A stretch of DNA of 64,000 nt from DAIQRJ01 sp963708795 (GCA_963708795.1 CAVPUH010000012.1:1-64000); one strand, 5' to 3'. Shown: positions 1 through 9,397, counted from the stretch's first letter. The notes: a model not told the origin generated them from the sequence alone. A program made the numbers and translations.

Positions 1-90
1 CACCGAAACCCGCAGGTCACAGGCCGTTCTGCGCTGCGCTGCGTTGACCCGATCGTCGTCCACGCCAAGGAAAGCAGCCAACCGAGCAGC

Positions 91-975
91 CTAGGTGCGG
101 CTGTGAGCACCCGAACCGCGGTCCCACAGCAACCCAGATTTGCCGTCCACCGCATCCCGCGAGACCGTGGTCGTGACATGGCTGTAGGTGTTCAACGTGA
201 CGCTGATCTGCGAATGACCCAGGATCTCCATCACCACCCGAGGGTTCACACCCTGCGCCAACATCAGCGACGCAGCCGTGTGCCGGAGATCGTGCAGCCG
301 CACGCGACGCACACCCGCCCGCTCGACAATCAGTCGAAAGTCCCGATAGTCATTGCGCGGCGAGACGGGCGTGCCGAACCTCGTCGTGAAGACCAGACCC
401 CACTCCTCCCAGAACTCGCCCGCCTCGACCCGGTTCGCGTCCTGCGCTTCACGGCGGAGCTTCAGCGCATCCGCGATCACACCCGAGATCGGGATGACCC
501 GGCGCGAACGAGCCGTCTTCGGCGGGATCAACCGAAGGCCTTCACCCGGAGCGAACTGCAGCGCCTGGCCCACGGAGACAACGCGCTCGTCCAGGTCTAC
601 GTCACTCCAGGACAGACCGAGCACCTCGCCCTGACGCATCCCGACAGACGTCGCCAACATCCACCTGGCCTCGAACCGATCACCTTCGACCGCCGACAGA
701 AACGCCCTGGCTTCGCTGACACCGAACGGGCGAACCTCAGGCGTCGCCAGCGACGGCGGATCCACAGCCGAAACCGGATTCCACGGAATGACCTGCCAAC
801 GGACCGCAACCGTCAGCGCTCACCGCAACAACGCATGGCGCCGACGAACACTCCCAGGTGACAACACCTGAAGCGTTGCCTGGTAGAACGCCGCGACCTG
901 AACCGCCGTTAGCTTGTCGAGTCGCACCCGTCCCAGACCCGGTTCGATGTGTAGTCGGCACTCCAGTCGGTATTG
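91..975 (-). pseudogene. Tyrosine site-specific integrase, decayed (in-frame stop, N-terminus lost)
   Basis: Phage/ICE-type tyrosine recombinase remnant. The catalytic domain is read from about 819 down to 91 and keeps the first Arg in 'MRQGEVLGL', the box II 'HDLRHTAASL' and the 'LGHSQISVTLNTYSH' segment with the nucleophile Tyr. Upstream in the same frame, 823-975 encodes the end of the core-binding domain ('LHIEPGLGRVRLDKLT', 'LSPGSVRRRHALLR'). The two parts are separated by a TGA at 820-822 where relatives carry a sense codon, often Arg; CGA to TGA is the simplest route. The first ~55 residues expected of this family are not recognisable upstream. A GTG at 765 could still allow a 224-residue catalytic fragment. 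The lone C-terminal part cannot bind the core site normally, so I call it a pseudogene. Placement at the window edge hides any attachment site beyond it. Confidence 0.85.
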
Positions 976-1320
976 CCTCGCCCCAGATGGAAGGTCGACG
1001 GACACCCGTCTCAAGCGGCCCCGGCCGAGCCCGCCGAGGTCTTCCTCGCCACTAACGACCCACGTTGGTGACTTCGGCTCCTCAACCACGGCGCAGGCGA
1101 TACGGGTCGGCCACGAACCGCGCGCTGATCGGCCCGACCCACCGCCGCCGGGTGAGCGAACCGCGACCTCGGACCAGCCAGGCAGTTCGCCACCGTCCAG
1201 ACAGCACGCATTGGTCTTGCGGGCTCGCCGCGCTATAGACGTGCACGGTGGTGATGCGCTGGACTTGCGGGCGTCGGTGGCCGGTGGGCCAGCCGCGCGG
1301 GGTTGTGCTGAGGAGTCCAC
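976..1320. other. Non-coding stretch between integrase remnant and phosphoesterase
   Basis: No supported gene. The missing N-terminal part of the integrase would be expected here on the minus strand, but no frame shows a recognisable Arm/SAM-like domain start. The last bases hold the GAGGAG ribosome-binding site of the next gene. Confidence 0.5.
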
Positions 1321-2904
1321 ATGCCGGGTCCGGTTTCTCGCGCTGGTGCTCTGGATCATGTGGTGGTGGTGTTGTTCGAGAACCGGTCGTTGGACAACCT
1401 GCTGGGCCGGCTGTACGGCCCGGAGGACGGCAAGGTGTTCGACGGGGTGATCGGGAAGGGGTTGAGCAACCCGATTCCGGCCTGGGCCGAGCACGGCGCC
1501 GACCAGAAGTCGGTGCCGTACCGGGTGGCGACGGACATGGACTCGCCGAACCCCGACTCGGGCGAGGAGTACTTCCACACCAACACGCAGCTGTACAACA
1601 CCCTCGATGAGCACAACCGGTTCCAGATCGGCGACCAGGTGACCGCGCCTTGGAACGCGCCGGCCGAGGGTGCGATACCGACGATGGACGGGTTCGTCAC
1701 CGATTACATCAGCACGTTCACCGGTGAGATGGGCCGCCAACCCACCTATGACGAGTACGCGCAGATCATGACCGGGTTCACCCCCGAGCAGGTGCCGGTG
1801 TTGAGCGGGATCGCCCGCGGGTTCGGGGTGTTCGACCACTGGTTCTGCGAGGTGCCGTCGCAGACGTTCATGAACCGGTCGTTCTGGACGGCGGCGACGT
1901 CGTCGGGTCTGGCCGTGAACGGTCCCGCCCGGAAGTGGTTCAGCCACAACGACAGCGAGACGATCTTCGAGCGCCTCGAGGCGCATGGGAAGACCTGGAA
2001 GGTCTATGTCATGGAGCCGATGCCGCTGGCCTTCGAAGGTGTCATCCACTACGCCCGGCTCAAGGATCGCCTGGCCACCCACTTCGTCAGGTTCGAGGAG
2101 TTCGAGGCCGACGCGGCGGCCGGGACGCTGCCGGACTTCGCGTTCATCGAGCCGAACATGATCTCCGGCCACGGGGACTATCACCCGGCCCTGGACCGTG
2201 CCCTCGGTCCGAGCGTCGACCCGGGTGTCGACTCGCCGTCCTCGATCCTGTCCGGGGAGGCGTTCCTGGAGCGGGTCTACACCGCCTACCGCAGCGGCGT
2301 CTCCCAGACGGGCAGCAATGTGTGGAACACGGCCCTGCTGATCGGCTGGGACGAGCCGGGAGGCACCTACGACCACGTCCCACCCGGTCCGGTACCGCCA
2401 CCGGATCCGTCGGCGCCGGCGGGGGAGTTCGGGTTCAGGTTCGACAGGTCGGGCTACCGCGTCCCCGCGATCATCGTCTCGCCCTGGGTGGAGCCGGGTT
2501 CGGTGTTCAACGAGGAGTACCGCCACACCTCCCTGATCGCCACTCTCCGCAAGGTCTGGGACCTCGGCCCGCCCCTGACCGACCGCGACGCCCACGCCCG
2601 CACCTTCGAAGACGTGTTCACCCGTGTCGAGCCACTCGACCCGGCATCCTGGGTCGACGTCCAATCTCAGCCCGTTCCCGCCTGGACCATGGACCCAGCC
2701 GTCCTCGGACGCGCGATCAGCGGACTCGGCAAAGCCGTCATCCCCGGCCTCCTCGCCTACGCCAAAGAACTCGGCATCGACCTACCGCCCGGCGTCGACG
2801 ACCCGACCACCGACCTGCCACCAGCCGAACTCGTCGACCTCACCCGACAGATCGCCCTCCACTTCTTCCCCGGACTCAGCGCTCCGGACACCCTAAAAGC
2901 CTGA
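1321..2904 (+). CDS. Phospholipase C-like phosphoesterase (PF04185 family)
   Basis: A 527-residue member of the phosphoesterase family that includes bacterial non-haemolytic phospholipases C and acid phosphatases. These are metal-dependent enzymes hydrolysing phosphodiester or phosphomonoester bonds. The N-terminus has the family motif 'FENRSLDNLLG' (usually ENRSFDH), followed by 'FCEVPSQTFMNRSFWTAA', 'FIEPNMISGHGDYHP', 'WDEPGGTYDHVPPG' and 'VSPWVEPGSVFNEEYRHTS', which supply the acidic and histidine ligands. There is no signal peptide at the chosen ATG, which follows GAGGAG with normal spacing, so it is probably cytoplasmic or exported another way. It stands alone between the integrase remnant and a repeat-bearing spacer. 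The family is clear; the substrate cannot be stated. Confidence 0.88.
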   Translation: MPGPVSRAGALDHVVVVLFENRSLDNLLGRLYGPEDGKVFDGVIGKGLSNPIPAWAEHGADQKSVPYRVATDMDSPNPDSGEEYFHTNTQLYNTLDEHNRFQIGDQVTAPWNAPAEGAIPTMDGFVTDYISTFTGEMGRQPTYDEYAQIMTGFTPEQVPVLSGIARGFGVFDHWFCEVPSQTFMNRSFWTAATSSGLAVNGPARKWFSHNDSETIFERLEAHGKTWKVYVMEPMPLAFEGVIHYARLKDRLATHFVRFEEFEADAAAGTLPDFAFIEPNMISGHGDYHPALDRALGPSVDPGVDSPSSILSGEAFLERVYTAYRSGVSQTGSNVWNTALLIGWDEPGGTYDHVPPGPVPPPDPSAPAGEFGFRFDRSGYRVPAIIVSPWVEPGSVFNEEYRHTSLIATLRKVWDLGPPLTDRDAHARTFEDVFTRVEPLDPASWVDVQSQPVPAWTMDPAVLGRAISGLGKAVIPGLLAYAKELGIDLPPGVDDPTTDLPPAELVDLTRQIALHFFPGLSAPDTLKA

Positions 2905-3449
2905 CCCAGCAGTCCCGACAAGGGATCGGGTGTGACCCCGCTGCTGATTCTGGCTCTTATGGATCACGGCGCCGACTCCGTCGGCGCACGCGGCCTCCCA
3001 CTCCGGCCGTCCTCGCTTCGCTGCGGGCGGCCTCCGCGGCCTCCCACTCCGGCCGTCCTCGCTTCGCTGCGGGCGGCCTCCGCTACCGGCCGCTCCGTGC
3101 TGCAGCAGTCATTGACGCAAGGAGTCCACGACGCCTGATCGAAGCGCGAAGCAGGGTCGGCCCGCCGGCTGCGCTTTTGAACCGGCCGGACCTAGAACGG
3201 CAGAAGCGCTAGCACCGCCACAATCCCTACCGACCGTTACACCCGCATCCATCGCTGACGACGATCGTCCCAGCACGTCGACTCGTCACTCCGGAGGCCC
3301 CCGCAGCGACCTGACGGACTCTGGCGCCGCTATACACGACGTGGGATTGCATCCTCAGGCGACGCCCGCTCTGCCCAGCGGCTCCCGGACCAGAGTGCGA
3401 CTGTTTCGCCGCCTGCGCGGAACTGTTCCGCACGCACCGCACGACGCGT
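2905..3449. other. 545-bp intergenic region with a 46-bp tandem repeat
   Basis: No supported gene between the converging phosphoesterase and formylglycine-generating enzyme genes. Besides the tandem repeat at 2989-3080, the region holds only short ORFs with strongly arginine- and proline-rich translations, typical of non-coding high-GC DNA. Confidence 0.5.
2989..3080. repeat. Two tandem copies of a 46-bp repeat
   Basis: Positions 2989-3034 and 3035-3080 are direct copies of a 46-bp unit containing CTCCGGCCGTCCTCGCTTCG. A partial, diverging continuation follows ('GCTACCGGCCGCTCCG'). The unit length is not a multiple of three and no ORF is conserved, so it is not coding. It lies 3' of the phosphoesterase gene. 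It may be a replication-slippage or small mobile repeat; whether it recurs elsewhere in the genome cannot be seen here. Confidence 0.8.
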
Positions 3450-4433
3450 CTACGTCAGCAGTGTCGATGGACCAGGTGCGCGCGGCGGGTCCGCCGATGT
3501 GCCGTCTGCGGGTGGATTGCTGGCGACCCGGAATCCTAGATTTCCTGTGGTCGACGCCGGTTCTGTCCCGTTACGTGCCGACGTTCGATAGCGCCTGCAG
3601 TATGAGATGTGGCAGAGGTAGGAGCCGCCGCGCTGGACTCGGTGGGTGCCCTTCTCCGGGCCGCGAGGGTCGCGATCGGGGCTGCGCGAGTAGTAGCGGG
3701 GATCGAACCAGTCCGCGCACCATTCCCAGACGTTGCCGGTCACGTTGTAGAGCCCGAAGGCGTTCGGCTCGAATGCGTCGACTGGAGCCGTTCCGACGAA
3801 TCCGTCGGCGCCGGTGTCGTGGTAGGGAAACCGGCCTTGGAAGACGTTCATCTGGTGCTCGCCGTCGGGTTCGAGTGCCGTTCCCCAGGGGAACGGTGTG
3901 AGGCTGCCGGCGCGGGCGGCGAACTCCCACTCTGCCTCGGTGGGAAGTCGCGTGTTCGTCCATGCGCAGTAGGCCTGGGCGTCGTTCCAGGACACGTGGA
4001 CGACGGGGTGATCCATCCGGTCCTCGATGGAGGTGTGTGGACCTTCTGGGTGCCGCCAATCTGCGCCGTATACCTGGCGCCACCATTCGGCGCCGATCAC
4101 GGCGCTGGTGTCGGTAAAGGTGTCGGGGAGCAGCCCGGCGTACACAAAAGACCACTCGTATCGCTCCGCGTCGGACACGTATCCCGTGGTTTCGACGAAT
4201 GCTGCGAAGGAGGCGTTCGTGACGGCGAACCGGTCGATGGCGAAGTCGCTCAGGGTGACGTCGTGGATTGGACTCTCCCCGTCGCCTGGGTACGCCCATT
4301 CGGAGGTGTCGCCCATCGAGAACCGGCCACCGCCGATGTCCACCAGTGTGGTCGGCCGCGGACCGCCGCCGAGTGTGATGCCGGCCGGCGCACCGCCACG
4401 ACCGGAGCCGGGGGCGCAGCAGCAATCAGCCAC
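3450..4433 (-). CDS. Formylglycine-generating enzyme (sulfatase-modifying factor)
   Basis: A 327-residue copper-dependent oxidase that converts the cysteine of a CxPxR motif in sulfatases to C-alpha-formylglycine. The FGE-sulfatase fold runs from about residue 30 to 306: 'GRFSMG', 'VTNASFAAFV', 'HPVVHVSWNDAQAYCAW', 'RLPTEAEWEFAARAG', 'NVTGNVWEWCADWF' and 'RGGSYLCHISYCRRYR'. The last segment holds the two catalytic cysteines, Cys274 and Cys279, which separates true FGE from other members of the wider domain family that lack the pair. A Cys-rich N-terminus (CCC at 4-6) follows the GTG start and is usual for actinobacterial FGEs. It is divergent from the sulfatase at 4663, its most likely client. 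A 7-bp hairpin at 4445-4462 lies in its leader. Confidence 0.95.
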   Translation of the reverse strand: MADCCCAPGSGRGGAPAGITLGGGPRPTTLVDIGGGRFSMGDTSEWAYPGDGESPIHDVTLSDFAIDRFAVTNASFAAFVETTGYVSDAERYEWSFVYAGLLPDTFTDTSAVIGAEWWRQVYGADWRHPEGPHTSIEDRMDHPVVHVSWNDAQAYCAWTNTRLPTEAEWEFAARAGSLTPFPWGTALEPDGEHQMNVFQGRFPYHDTGADGFVGTAPVDAFEPNAFGLYNVTGNVWEWCADWFDPRYYSRSPDRDPRGPEKGTHRVQRGGSYLCHISYCRRYRTSARNGTEPASTTGNLGFRVASNPPADGTSADPPRAPGPSTLLT

Positions 4434-4444
4434 GACAGCCTCGG

Positions 4445-4462
4445 CTCGGGCTCATGCCCGAG
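4445..4462 (-). promoter_or_regulatory. Small inverted repeat in the FGE leader
   Basis: CTCGGGC (4445-4451), loop TCAT, GCCCGAG (4456-4462) form a perfect 7-bp hairpin about 12 bp upstream of the FGE GTG, in the 229-bp divergent promoter region shared with the sulfatase. It could be an operator or a translational hairpin; nothing in the sequence decides between these. Confidence 0.4.
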
Positions 4463-4662
4463 GGGTGATTCGGTGCGACGTTCATCGTCCCATCCTCATC
4501 AGATCATCTCGGTCGGCCAGTCGGTTGTGGTCGGCTCGATCATGCTATGGCGTCGTGACCTGGTTGTTCGATTGTGGCGTGTGCCATGATCGGCGCACCC
4601 TTCCGGAAGCGGCCTAGGCACGGAAGCGGAAGCCCGCGTCGCACCTGATCCAGGAGGCTCTC

Positions 4663-6156
4663 ATGTCAGATGAGACACCACGCCGACCCAACATCATCTT
4701 GTTCATGTCGGATGACGTCGGCTGGGGCGATCTGGGGTGCTACGGGGGTGGCGAGAACCGCGGCGCGCCGACGCCGAACCTCGACCGCCTGGCGGCAGAG
4801 GGCCTGCAGTTCATGTCCTTCTACGGCCAGCCGAGCTGCACACCGGGCCGCGCGGCGGCGATGACGGGTCGGCTCCCCATCCGCAGCGGGATGACGACGG
4901 TCGCGTTCCCGGGTCAGGGCGGCGGGCTCCCAGCCGGCGAGTGGACCTGCGCGAGCGTCCTGAAGCAGGCGGGCTACGACACGTGTCAGATCGGCAAGTG
5001 GCATCTCGGCGAAGAGGACTTCTCGATGCCGACAGCGCACGGATTCGACGAGATGCACAACACGACCCTGTACCACCTGAACGCCTACACCTACACGGAC
5101 CCGGGCTACAACCCCGACTTCCCCTTCGACGACACCGAAGTGATGAAGATGTGGGGCAACGTCATCGGCGCCGTCGACGGCAAGGCAGGTGAGAAGTGGA
5201 ACGAGACCGAGAAGCTTGACGCCGCGAAGATCCCGTTCATCGACGAGAAGTCGACCACAGCCGCCACCGAGTATCTCGATGCGCACGCTGCCGGCGACGA
5301 CCCGTTCTTCCTGTACTTGAACACCGCCAAGATGCACCAACCCAATCTTCCGCATCCCGACTTCGTCGGGAAGTCGATGGGGAAGAGCAAGTATCTCGAT
5401 TCCCTCGTCGAACTCGACCACCACGTGGGCGTGGTGATGGACAAGGTTCGTGAGCTCGGCATCGAACAGGACACCCTCGTCATTTGGACGACGGACAACG
5501 GCGCATGGCAGGACGTCTACCCCGACTGTGGGTACACCCCGTTCCGCGGAACGAAGGGCACCGACTACGAGGGTGGCAGCCGGGTCCCGGCAATCGCGTG
5601 GTGGCCGGGCACCATCGAGCCGGGCCGGCGCAACTCCGAGATCGTCGGCTCGCTCGACTTCATGGCCACGTTCGCAAGCCTGGCCGGCCTCGAACTCCCA
5701 ACGGAGGACCGCGACGGTCAGCCGACGATCTTCGACAGCTGCGACCAGACCGCGCTGCTCGAGGGCACCGGATCGTCGACACGCGACAGCTGGTTCTACA
5801 TGACCGAGACCGAGCTGATCCCTGGCGCGGTCCGCCACGGAAAGTGGAAGGCGATCTGGAACATCAGACAGGGTTGGCGAGGAGCGGCCGAGTACACGAA
5901 CATCGCGCCTGAACTCTTCGATCTCTGGAACGATCCCGGCGAACGCTACGACCGGTTCATGAACGGCTGGGCGGAGAAGACCTGGGCGGCGCCACAAATG
6001 GGTGCACTCGCACTCAGCCTCCTACCTACCTATCAGCAGTATCCGAATCGGACGCTCCAGACCGCCGGTATCAGCGCGGCCATGTTCGACGCAGAAGACG
6101 CCCAGGTCCAACAGCAGGTGCAGCGGCTCCTGCACGCCATCGCGGGCAACAAGTAG
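4663..6156 (+). CDS. Arylsulfatase-type sulfatase (formylglycine-dependent)
   Basis: A 497-residue type I sulfatase of the alkaline phosphatase superfamily, hydrolysing sulfate esters. The N-terminal metal site is 'MSDDVGWGDLG' (Asp17, Asp18). The activation motif is 'PSCTPGRAAAMTGR', with Cys59 in C-T-P-G-R as the residue oxidised to formylglycine. Further conserved segments are 'IGKWHLG' with Lys/His, 'TTDNGAW' with the Asp-Asn metal ligands, and 'PFRGTKGTDYEGGSRVPAIAWWPG' with the substrate-site Lys. A strong AGGAGG precedes the ATG. No signal peptide is seen, so it is probably cytoplasmic, where the divergent FGE gene product can also reach it. The natural sulfate ester is unknown. Confidence 0.95.
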   Translation: MSDETPRRPNIILFMSDDVGWGDLGCYGGGENRGAPTPNLDRLAAEGLQFMSFYGQPSCTPGRAAAMTGRLPIRSGMTTVAFPGQGGGLPAGEWTCASVLKQAGYDTCQIGKWHLGEEDFSMPTAHGFDEMHNTTLYHLNAYTYTDPGYNPDFPFDDTEVMKMWGNVIGAVDGKAGEKWNETEKLDAAKIPFIDEKSTTAATEYLDAHAAGDDPFFLYLNTAKMHQPNLPHPDFVGKSMGKSKYLDSLVELDHHVGVVMDKVRELGIEQDTLVIWTTDNGAWQDVYPDCGYTPFRGTKGTDYEGGSRVPAIAWWPGTIEPGRRNSEIVGSLDFMATFASLAGLELPTEDRDGQPTIFDSCDQTALLEGTGSSTRDSWFYMTETELIPGAVRHGKWKAIWNIRQGWRGAAEYTNIAPELFDLWNDPGERYDRFMNGWAEKTWAAPQMGALALSLLPTYQQYPNRTLQTAGISAAMFDAEDAQVQQQVQRLLHAIAGNK

Positions 6157-6500
6157 CTCTCGCCTGACGTCGGTTTGATGCTGTTCATCGTCGGCTGATC
6201 GGCAGGCAGTTCACGGCTGATTCGATGTCGGCTCCATTTGCTTGACTCGAACTCTGCAGACGAGCTGCGCTGAGTCGCGGCTGCGCGCGAATCGACATCC
6301 GAGGCGGTCGTTCTCACTGCTCGACGCCGGGACCGCGAGGCAGCGTAGATGCCTATCTATCTCCGTTGGTTTGCTGTACTTGGCTGTCGTACTTCGTCGG
6401 CCCTGCGATCGGCCCGCACCGGCCACGTAGGTGATCGCGAGATCAGACTCGCCGACAGCCGAGACGGCGTGTCCGGCGTCGTCATGGACATGGCGACGAT
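6157..6500. other. Intergenic region between converging sulfatase and CorA genes
   Basis: No supported gene and no strong terminator hairpin recognised by eye. The gap separates the ends of two genes read towards each other. Confidence 0.45.
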
Positions 6501-7604
6501 TCAGTGGCCGCTTGACGGCTTCTGAACGTCGCTTGTGTGACTCAGTGTCCCTCGACCGTGCTGGCCGCGGCTGACTCCGAATCGGCGTTGCAAACCGCGG
6601 ATGAGCAACAGAGACAGCCCGAGGCATGCGAGCGGCAACAGTATGGCGAAGGCGACGAACTGCCAGCGGGTGGCCTCGAGGCTATTCGTCAGAATCGCGA
6701 AGTTCATGCCGAAGTAGCCGGTGAGGAAGGACAGCGGGAGGAACACTGTCGCCACGATGGTGAGCGCGTTGATGACTTGTTCCTGACGGCCGGCGACGAC
6801 CGATGCGTAGTGGTCAAGCGCCTGGTTGGTCTCCACGCGCTGTTCCCTCGCGTTGTCGCTCATCCGGGATACTCGATGTCGGTGTCGGTCAAACCGTAGG
6901 TGTGCGTCCGAGCCGAGGGTTGGCAGGGAGTTCGTGATCTCCGCGACGTTCTCGAGGTCGTCGGCGTACCAACCGAGTTCCTGGATGCCGTTGGTGAGGA
7001 CGCCGAGGATGTCGATGAGTTCGTCGTGGACTTGCGGTCTGGCGCCCTGGAGCAGATCCAACTGGATCTTGCCCAGGCGTTCGTCGATGGCCAGCAACGG
7101 TGGCTTGTAGCTGCTGATAAGGACGTCGACGAGCAGGAAGAGCAGTCCCGGCCCGTCGGCCCTCTCGGCTTCCGGCATGCCCTGATACTGCTGCCACACG
7201 GACTGAAGGGGCAGACACGGTGTCGCGTGGACGGTTAGCAGGAACGACCCTGTCAGGGCCAGGCTGACGAAGGATGGGTCAAAAGACGCTGCGGTCCCCG
7301 TGATCGCGGTCCACGGGAGAGTCGCCTGGATCAGCGGACCTGAAGCCGTGAACGACGCCCGCCGCGCCGGATAGTCCAGAAGGTCCACCTCAGCGAACGA
7401 GCCCAGAGCCCGGCATACGCGAGAGAGATCGGCCTGGTTCGGTCCCTCGAGATCCAGCCAGAAAAACGTTCCGGAGCGGACGCGACTGGCGAGATCGTCG
7501 ACGGTGACTACCGTCGCGCTTCCCGCGCTGTCCACGAGCCAACCCGCGGCAGCCAGCTCGGTGATCGAGTGTTCGGCCGGGACGCGCCGGTCGGGGTCGT
7601 CCAT
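6501..7604 (-). CDS. CorA-family divalent cation transporter
   Basis: A 367-residue CorA-like Mg2+/Co2+ channel protein. The large N-terminal cytoplasmic domain (about 1-290) has the helical stalk 'LDHYASVVAGRQEQVINALT'. Two C-terminal membrane helices follow (about 282-302 and 318-340), the first ending in the signature 'YFGMNFAI', whose Gly-Met-Asn forms the selectivity filter. The ATG is preceded by GGAAGGAT. It is divergent from the aquaporin-family gene at 8038 and convergent with the sulfatase. A second, more distant CorA lies at the right edge of the window. Ion preference cannot be read from sequence. Confidence 0.9.
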   Translation of the reverse strand: MDDPDRRVPAEHSITELAAAGWLVDSAGSATVVTVDDLASRVRSGTFFWLDLEGPNQADLSRVCRALGSFAEVDLLDYPARRASFTASGPLIQATLPWTAITGTAASFDPSFVSLALTGSFLLTVHATPCLPLQSVWQQYQGMPEAERADGPGLLFLLVDVLISSYKPPLLAIDERLGKIQLDLLQGARPQVHDELIDILGVLTNGIQELGWYADDLENVAEITNSLPTLGSDAHLRFDRHRHRVSRMSDNAREQRVETNQALDHYASVVAGRQEQVINALTIVATVFLPLSFLTGYFGMNFAILTNSLEATRWQFVAFAILLPLACLGLSLLLIRGLQRRFGVSRGQHGRGTLSHTSDVQKPSSGH

Positions 7605-8037
7605 GTGGATCCTTCCGCCGCGGGCAGTCCGTCGACACGGTAACTGTCAGCGGTCCCGGCGTCGACGACCGACCTGGTCTTCCGCACCCGTCGGAATCGG
7701 CAGTGTGGATCGGGCGGGGTTGGCCACTGTCGTACAACGTGCGTCGGTGGGACAGTTCGGCGGACCGCCCGAGCTCGAAACCCGCGTGCCAATTCACCTC
7801 CGCGCGGGTGATTTAGGGGTGATGCGAGTCTGGCGCCACGCCGACGAGACTCCACACTGCGATCACAGGGCGACGAGGCCCATCGTCGGGATCTTGCTCC
7901 TCGCGCTGGACAAGGATGTCTCACTAGCGCGAAGCTCTCGGCGGTGACCTGAGTTGGTGGATCGGAAGGACCTTCTCGGCCACGCTGACGTTCCTGCGAC
8001 CGGACTCGGTCGGTTGGACTGCGAGGAGCGGACGACG
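7605..8037. other. Divergent promoter region between corA-like and aquaporin-family genes
   Basis: 433 bp with no supported gene. It must hold the promoters of both divergent transporter genes. I found no riboswitch-like or obvious operator structure by eye. Confidence 0.4.
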
Positions 8038-8853
8038 ATGAGTACGACTCACGAACGTAGTGGTGAACCGGTGATCGCGTGGTTGGAGCGCCGGACGGCG
8101 GTGGCGCGGGCTCGGGATGTGGAGTTCGATGATCCGCGGCTGGAGTATCGCCGGTTGTTCAGTGAGGTGTGGGGCACGTTCTTGCTGGTGTTGGTGGCGG
8201 CGGGTGGTGGGGTGATCGGTGCTACCGCGTTCGGGGGCAGTTTGACGTTGGCGATGAAGGCGTTGGCGCCGGGGATGATGGTGATGGGCGTCATCTTCTT
8301 CATGGGCACGATCTCGGGTGCGCATCTGAATCCGGCGGTGACGCTGGCGTTCGCGGTCCGCGGTAACTTCCCGTGGCGCCGGGTGCCGGGTTACATCATT
8401 GCCCAGGTCGTGGGTGCGGTGTTGGCGTCGTTGTTCTTGCAGTGGATGTACGGGCATGTGATCAACGGTGCTACTCAGCCGACGCCGCAGGTGAGCATCT
8501 GGGTGGCGATGCTGACCGAGGCGGTGCTCACGCTCGGACTGGTCAGCGTGATCCTGGGGACCGCGTCCGGTGCGCGGAACGTGGGGATCAACGGTGCCCT
8601 GGCCGTGGGTGCCTACATCGGCCTGGTGTCGGTGTGGGGTGCGCCGGTGTCGGGGGCGTCGATGAACCCGGCTCGTTCGTTCGGGCCGGAGTTGATCGGT
8701 GGCAATCTGACCGACTATTGGATCTACCTGGTGGGCCCGATCATCGGTGCGTTGTTGGCCGTCGCCTTCGAGTACGTGCTCAAGGGCAAGGCCACCAAGG
8801 CCGGTGCCGAGGCGGCCCAGGGCATCCTCGACGAGGACCCGGCCGGCCTCTGA
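8038..8853 (+). CDS. MIP-family channel (aquaporin / aquaglyceroporin)
   Basis: A 271-residue major intrinsic protein forming a membrane pore for water or small neutral solutes. It has six predicted transmembrane helices after a ~35-residue polar N-terminus, and both half-helix motifs are present: 'SGAHLNPAVTLAF' and 'SGASMNPARSFGPEL', the latter with the selectivity-filter Arg after NPA. The frame is open further upstream (to 7954), but the ATG at 8038 follows GAGGAG with good spacing and gives a normal MIP N-terminus. It is divergent from corA. Residues for water versus glycerol selectivity were not assigned. Confidence 0.93.
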   Translation: MSTTHERSGEPVIAWLERRTAVARARDVEFDDPRLEYRRLFSEVWGTFLLVLVAAGGGVIGATAFGGSLTLAMKALAPGMMVMGVIFFMGTISGAHLNPAVTLAFAVRGNFPWRRVPGYIIAQVVGAVLASLFLQWMYGHVINGATQPTPQVSIWVAMLTEAVLTLGLVSVILGTASGARNVGINGALAVGAYIGLVSVWGAPVSGASMNPARSFGPELIGGNLTDYWIYLVGPIIGALLAVAFEYVLKGKATKAGAEAAQGILDEDPAGL

Positions 8854-9139
8854 CCACCACGGTGAAGTCGTCTAGGTCGACTTGCTCAGGTTTGCAGCCC
8901 ATTGGAGGATCAGCACCGCACACGCACTGACGGCGGGCCGTCGAGCATCAACGAGGGGTCGGCGGTCCAGGAGAGACGCCACAGGTTGTGGAGTCGGTCT
9001 CGTGCCGGTTGCTCGGCGACAGCTCGGCCCGTCGACTCGCCGCGCAGGCCTGACACGGAGTGGGAGGCGCCGACCTCCCGCTGGACGTGCGCACGTCGGC
9101 TTGCCGGGTCATTCGCCCTCGTCGGGCATAGTTCGGGAC

Positions 9140-9397
9140 ATGGACCTGCCATCTGGCTGCCCGTACTGCGATTCCGACCAGCACAGCTACGCCGTGGAGC
9201 CCAACCGGCCGGACGAGTCCATCCGGCTCGTGTTTGAGTGTCGAGCGTGTGGCTCCCATCTCGAATGCGATTCAGCGGACATCAACCCACCCACAGATGA
9301 TCCGCACTGGTTCCCACACAAGCTTGACTTGGCCACGGCTCGCGACCGTCTCTCGTACGGGACGACTAATGGCCATCCAGCGGCCGTAATGACATGA
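9140..9397 (+). CDS. Small zinc-ribbon-like hypothetical protein
   Basis: An 85-residue polar protein with two CxxC pairs, 'CPYC' near residue 7 and 'CRAC' near residue 39, spaced as in a zinc ribbon. No family was recognised. Its 3' end overlaps the convergent small gene at 9366-9578 by 32 bp. The ATG lacks a strong ribosome-binding site, so the start is tentative. Confidence 0.55.
   Translation: MDLPSGCPYCDSDQHSYAVEPNRPDESIRLVFECRACGSHLECDSADINPPTDDPHWFPHKLDLATARDRLSYGTTNGHPAAVMT

Noticed and set aside
820..2664. Long minus-strand open frame opposite the phosphoesterase gene
   Set aside because: Its translation is Arg/Pro/His-rich and matches the complement of a well-conserved gene; only its last 51 residues (823-975) are real integrase sequence.
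2905..3449. Gene in the spacer between phosphoesterase and FGE
   Set aside because: Short ORFs here are low-complexity or out of phase with each other across the tandem repeat and show no domain.
6157..6500. Small gene in the gap after the sulfatase
   Set aside because: Short ORFs there overlap the CorA 3' end or lack a ribosome-binding site and conserved sequence.
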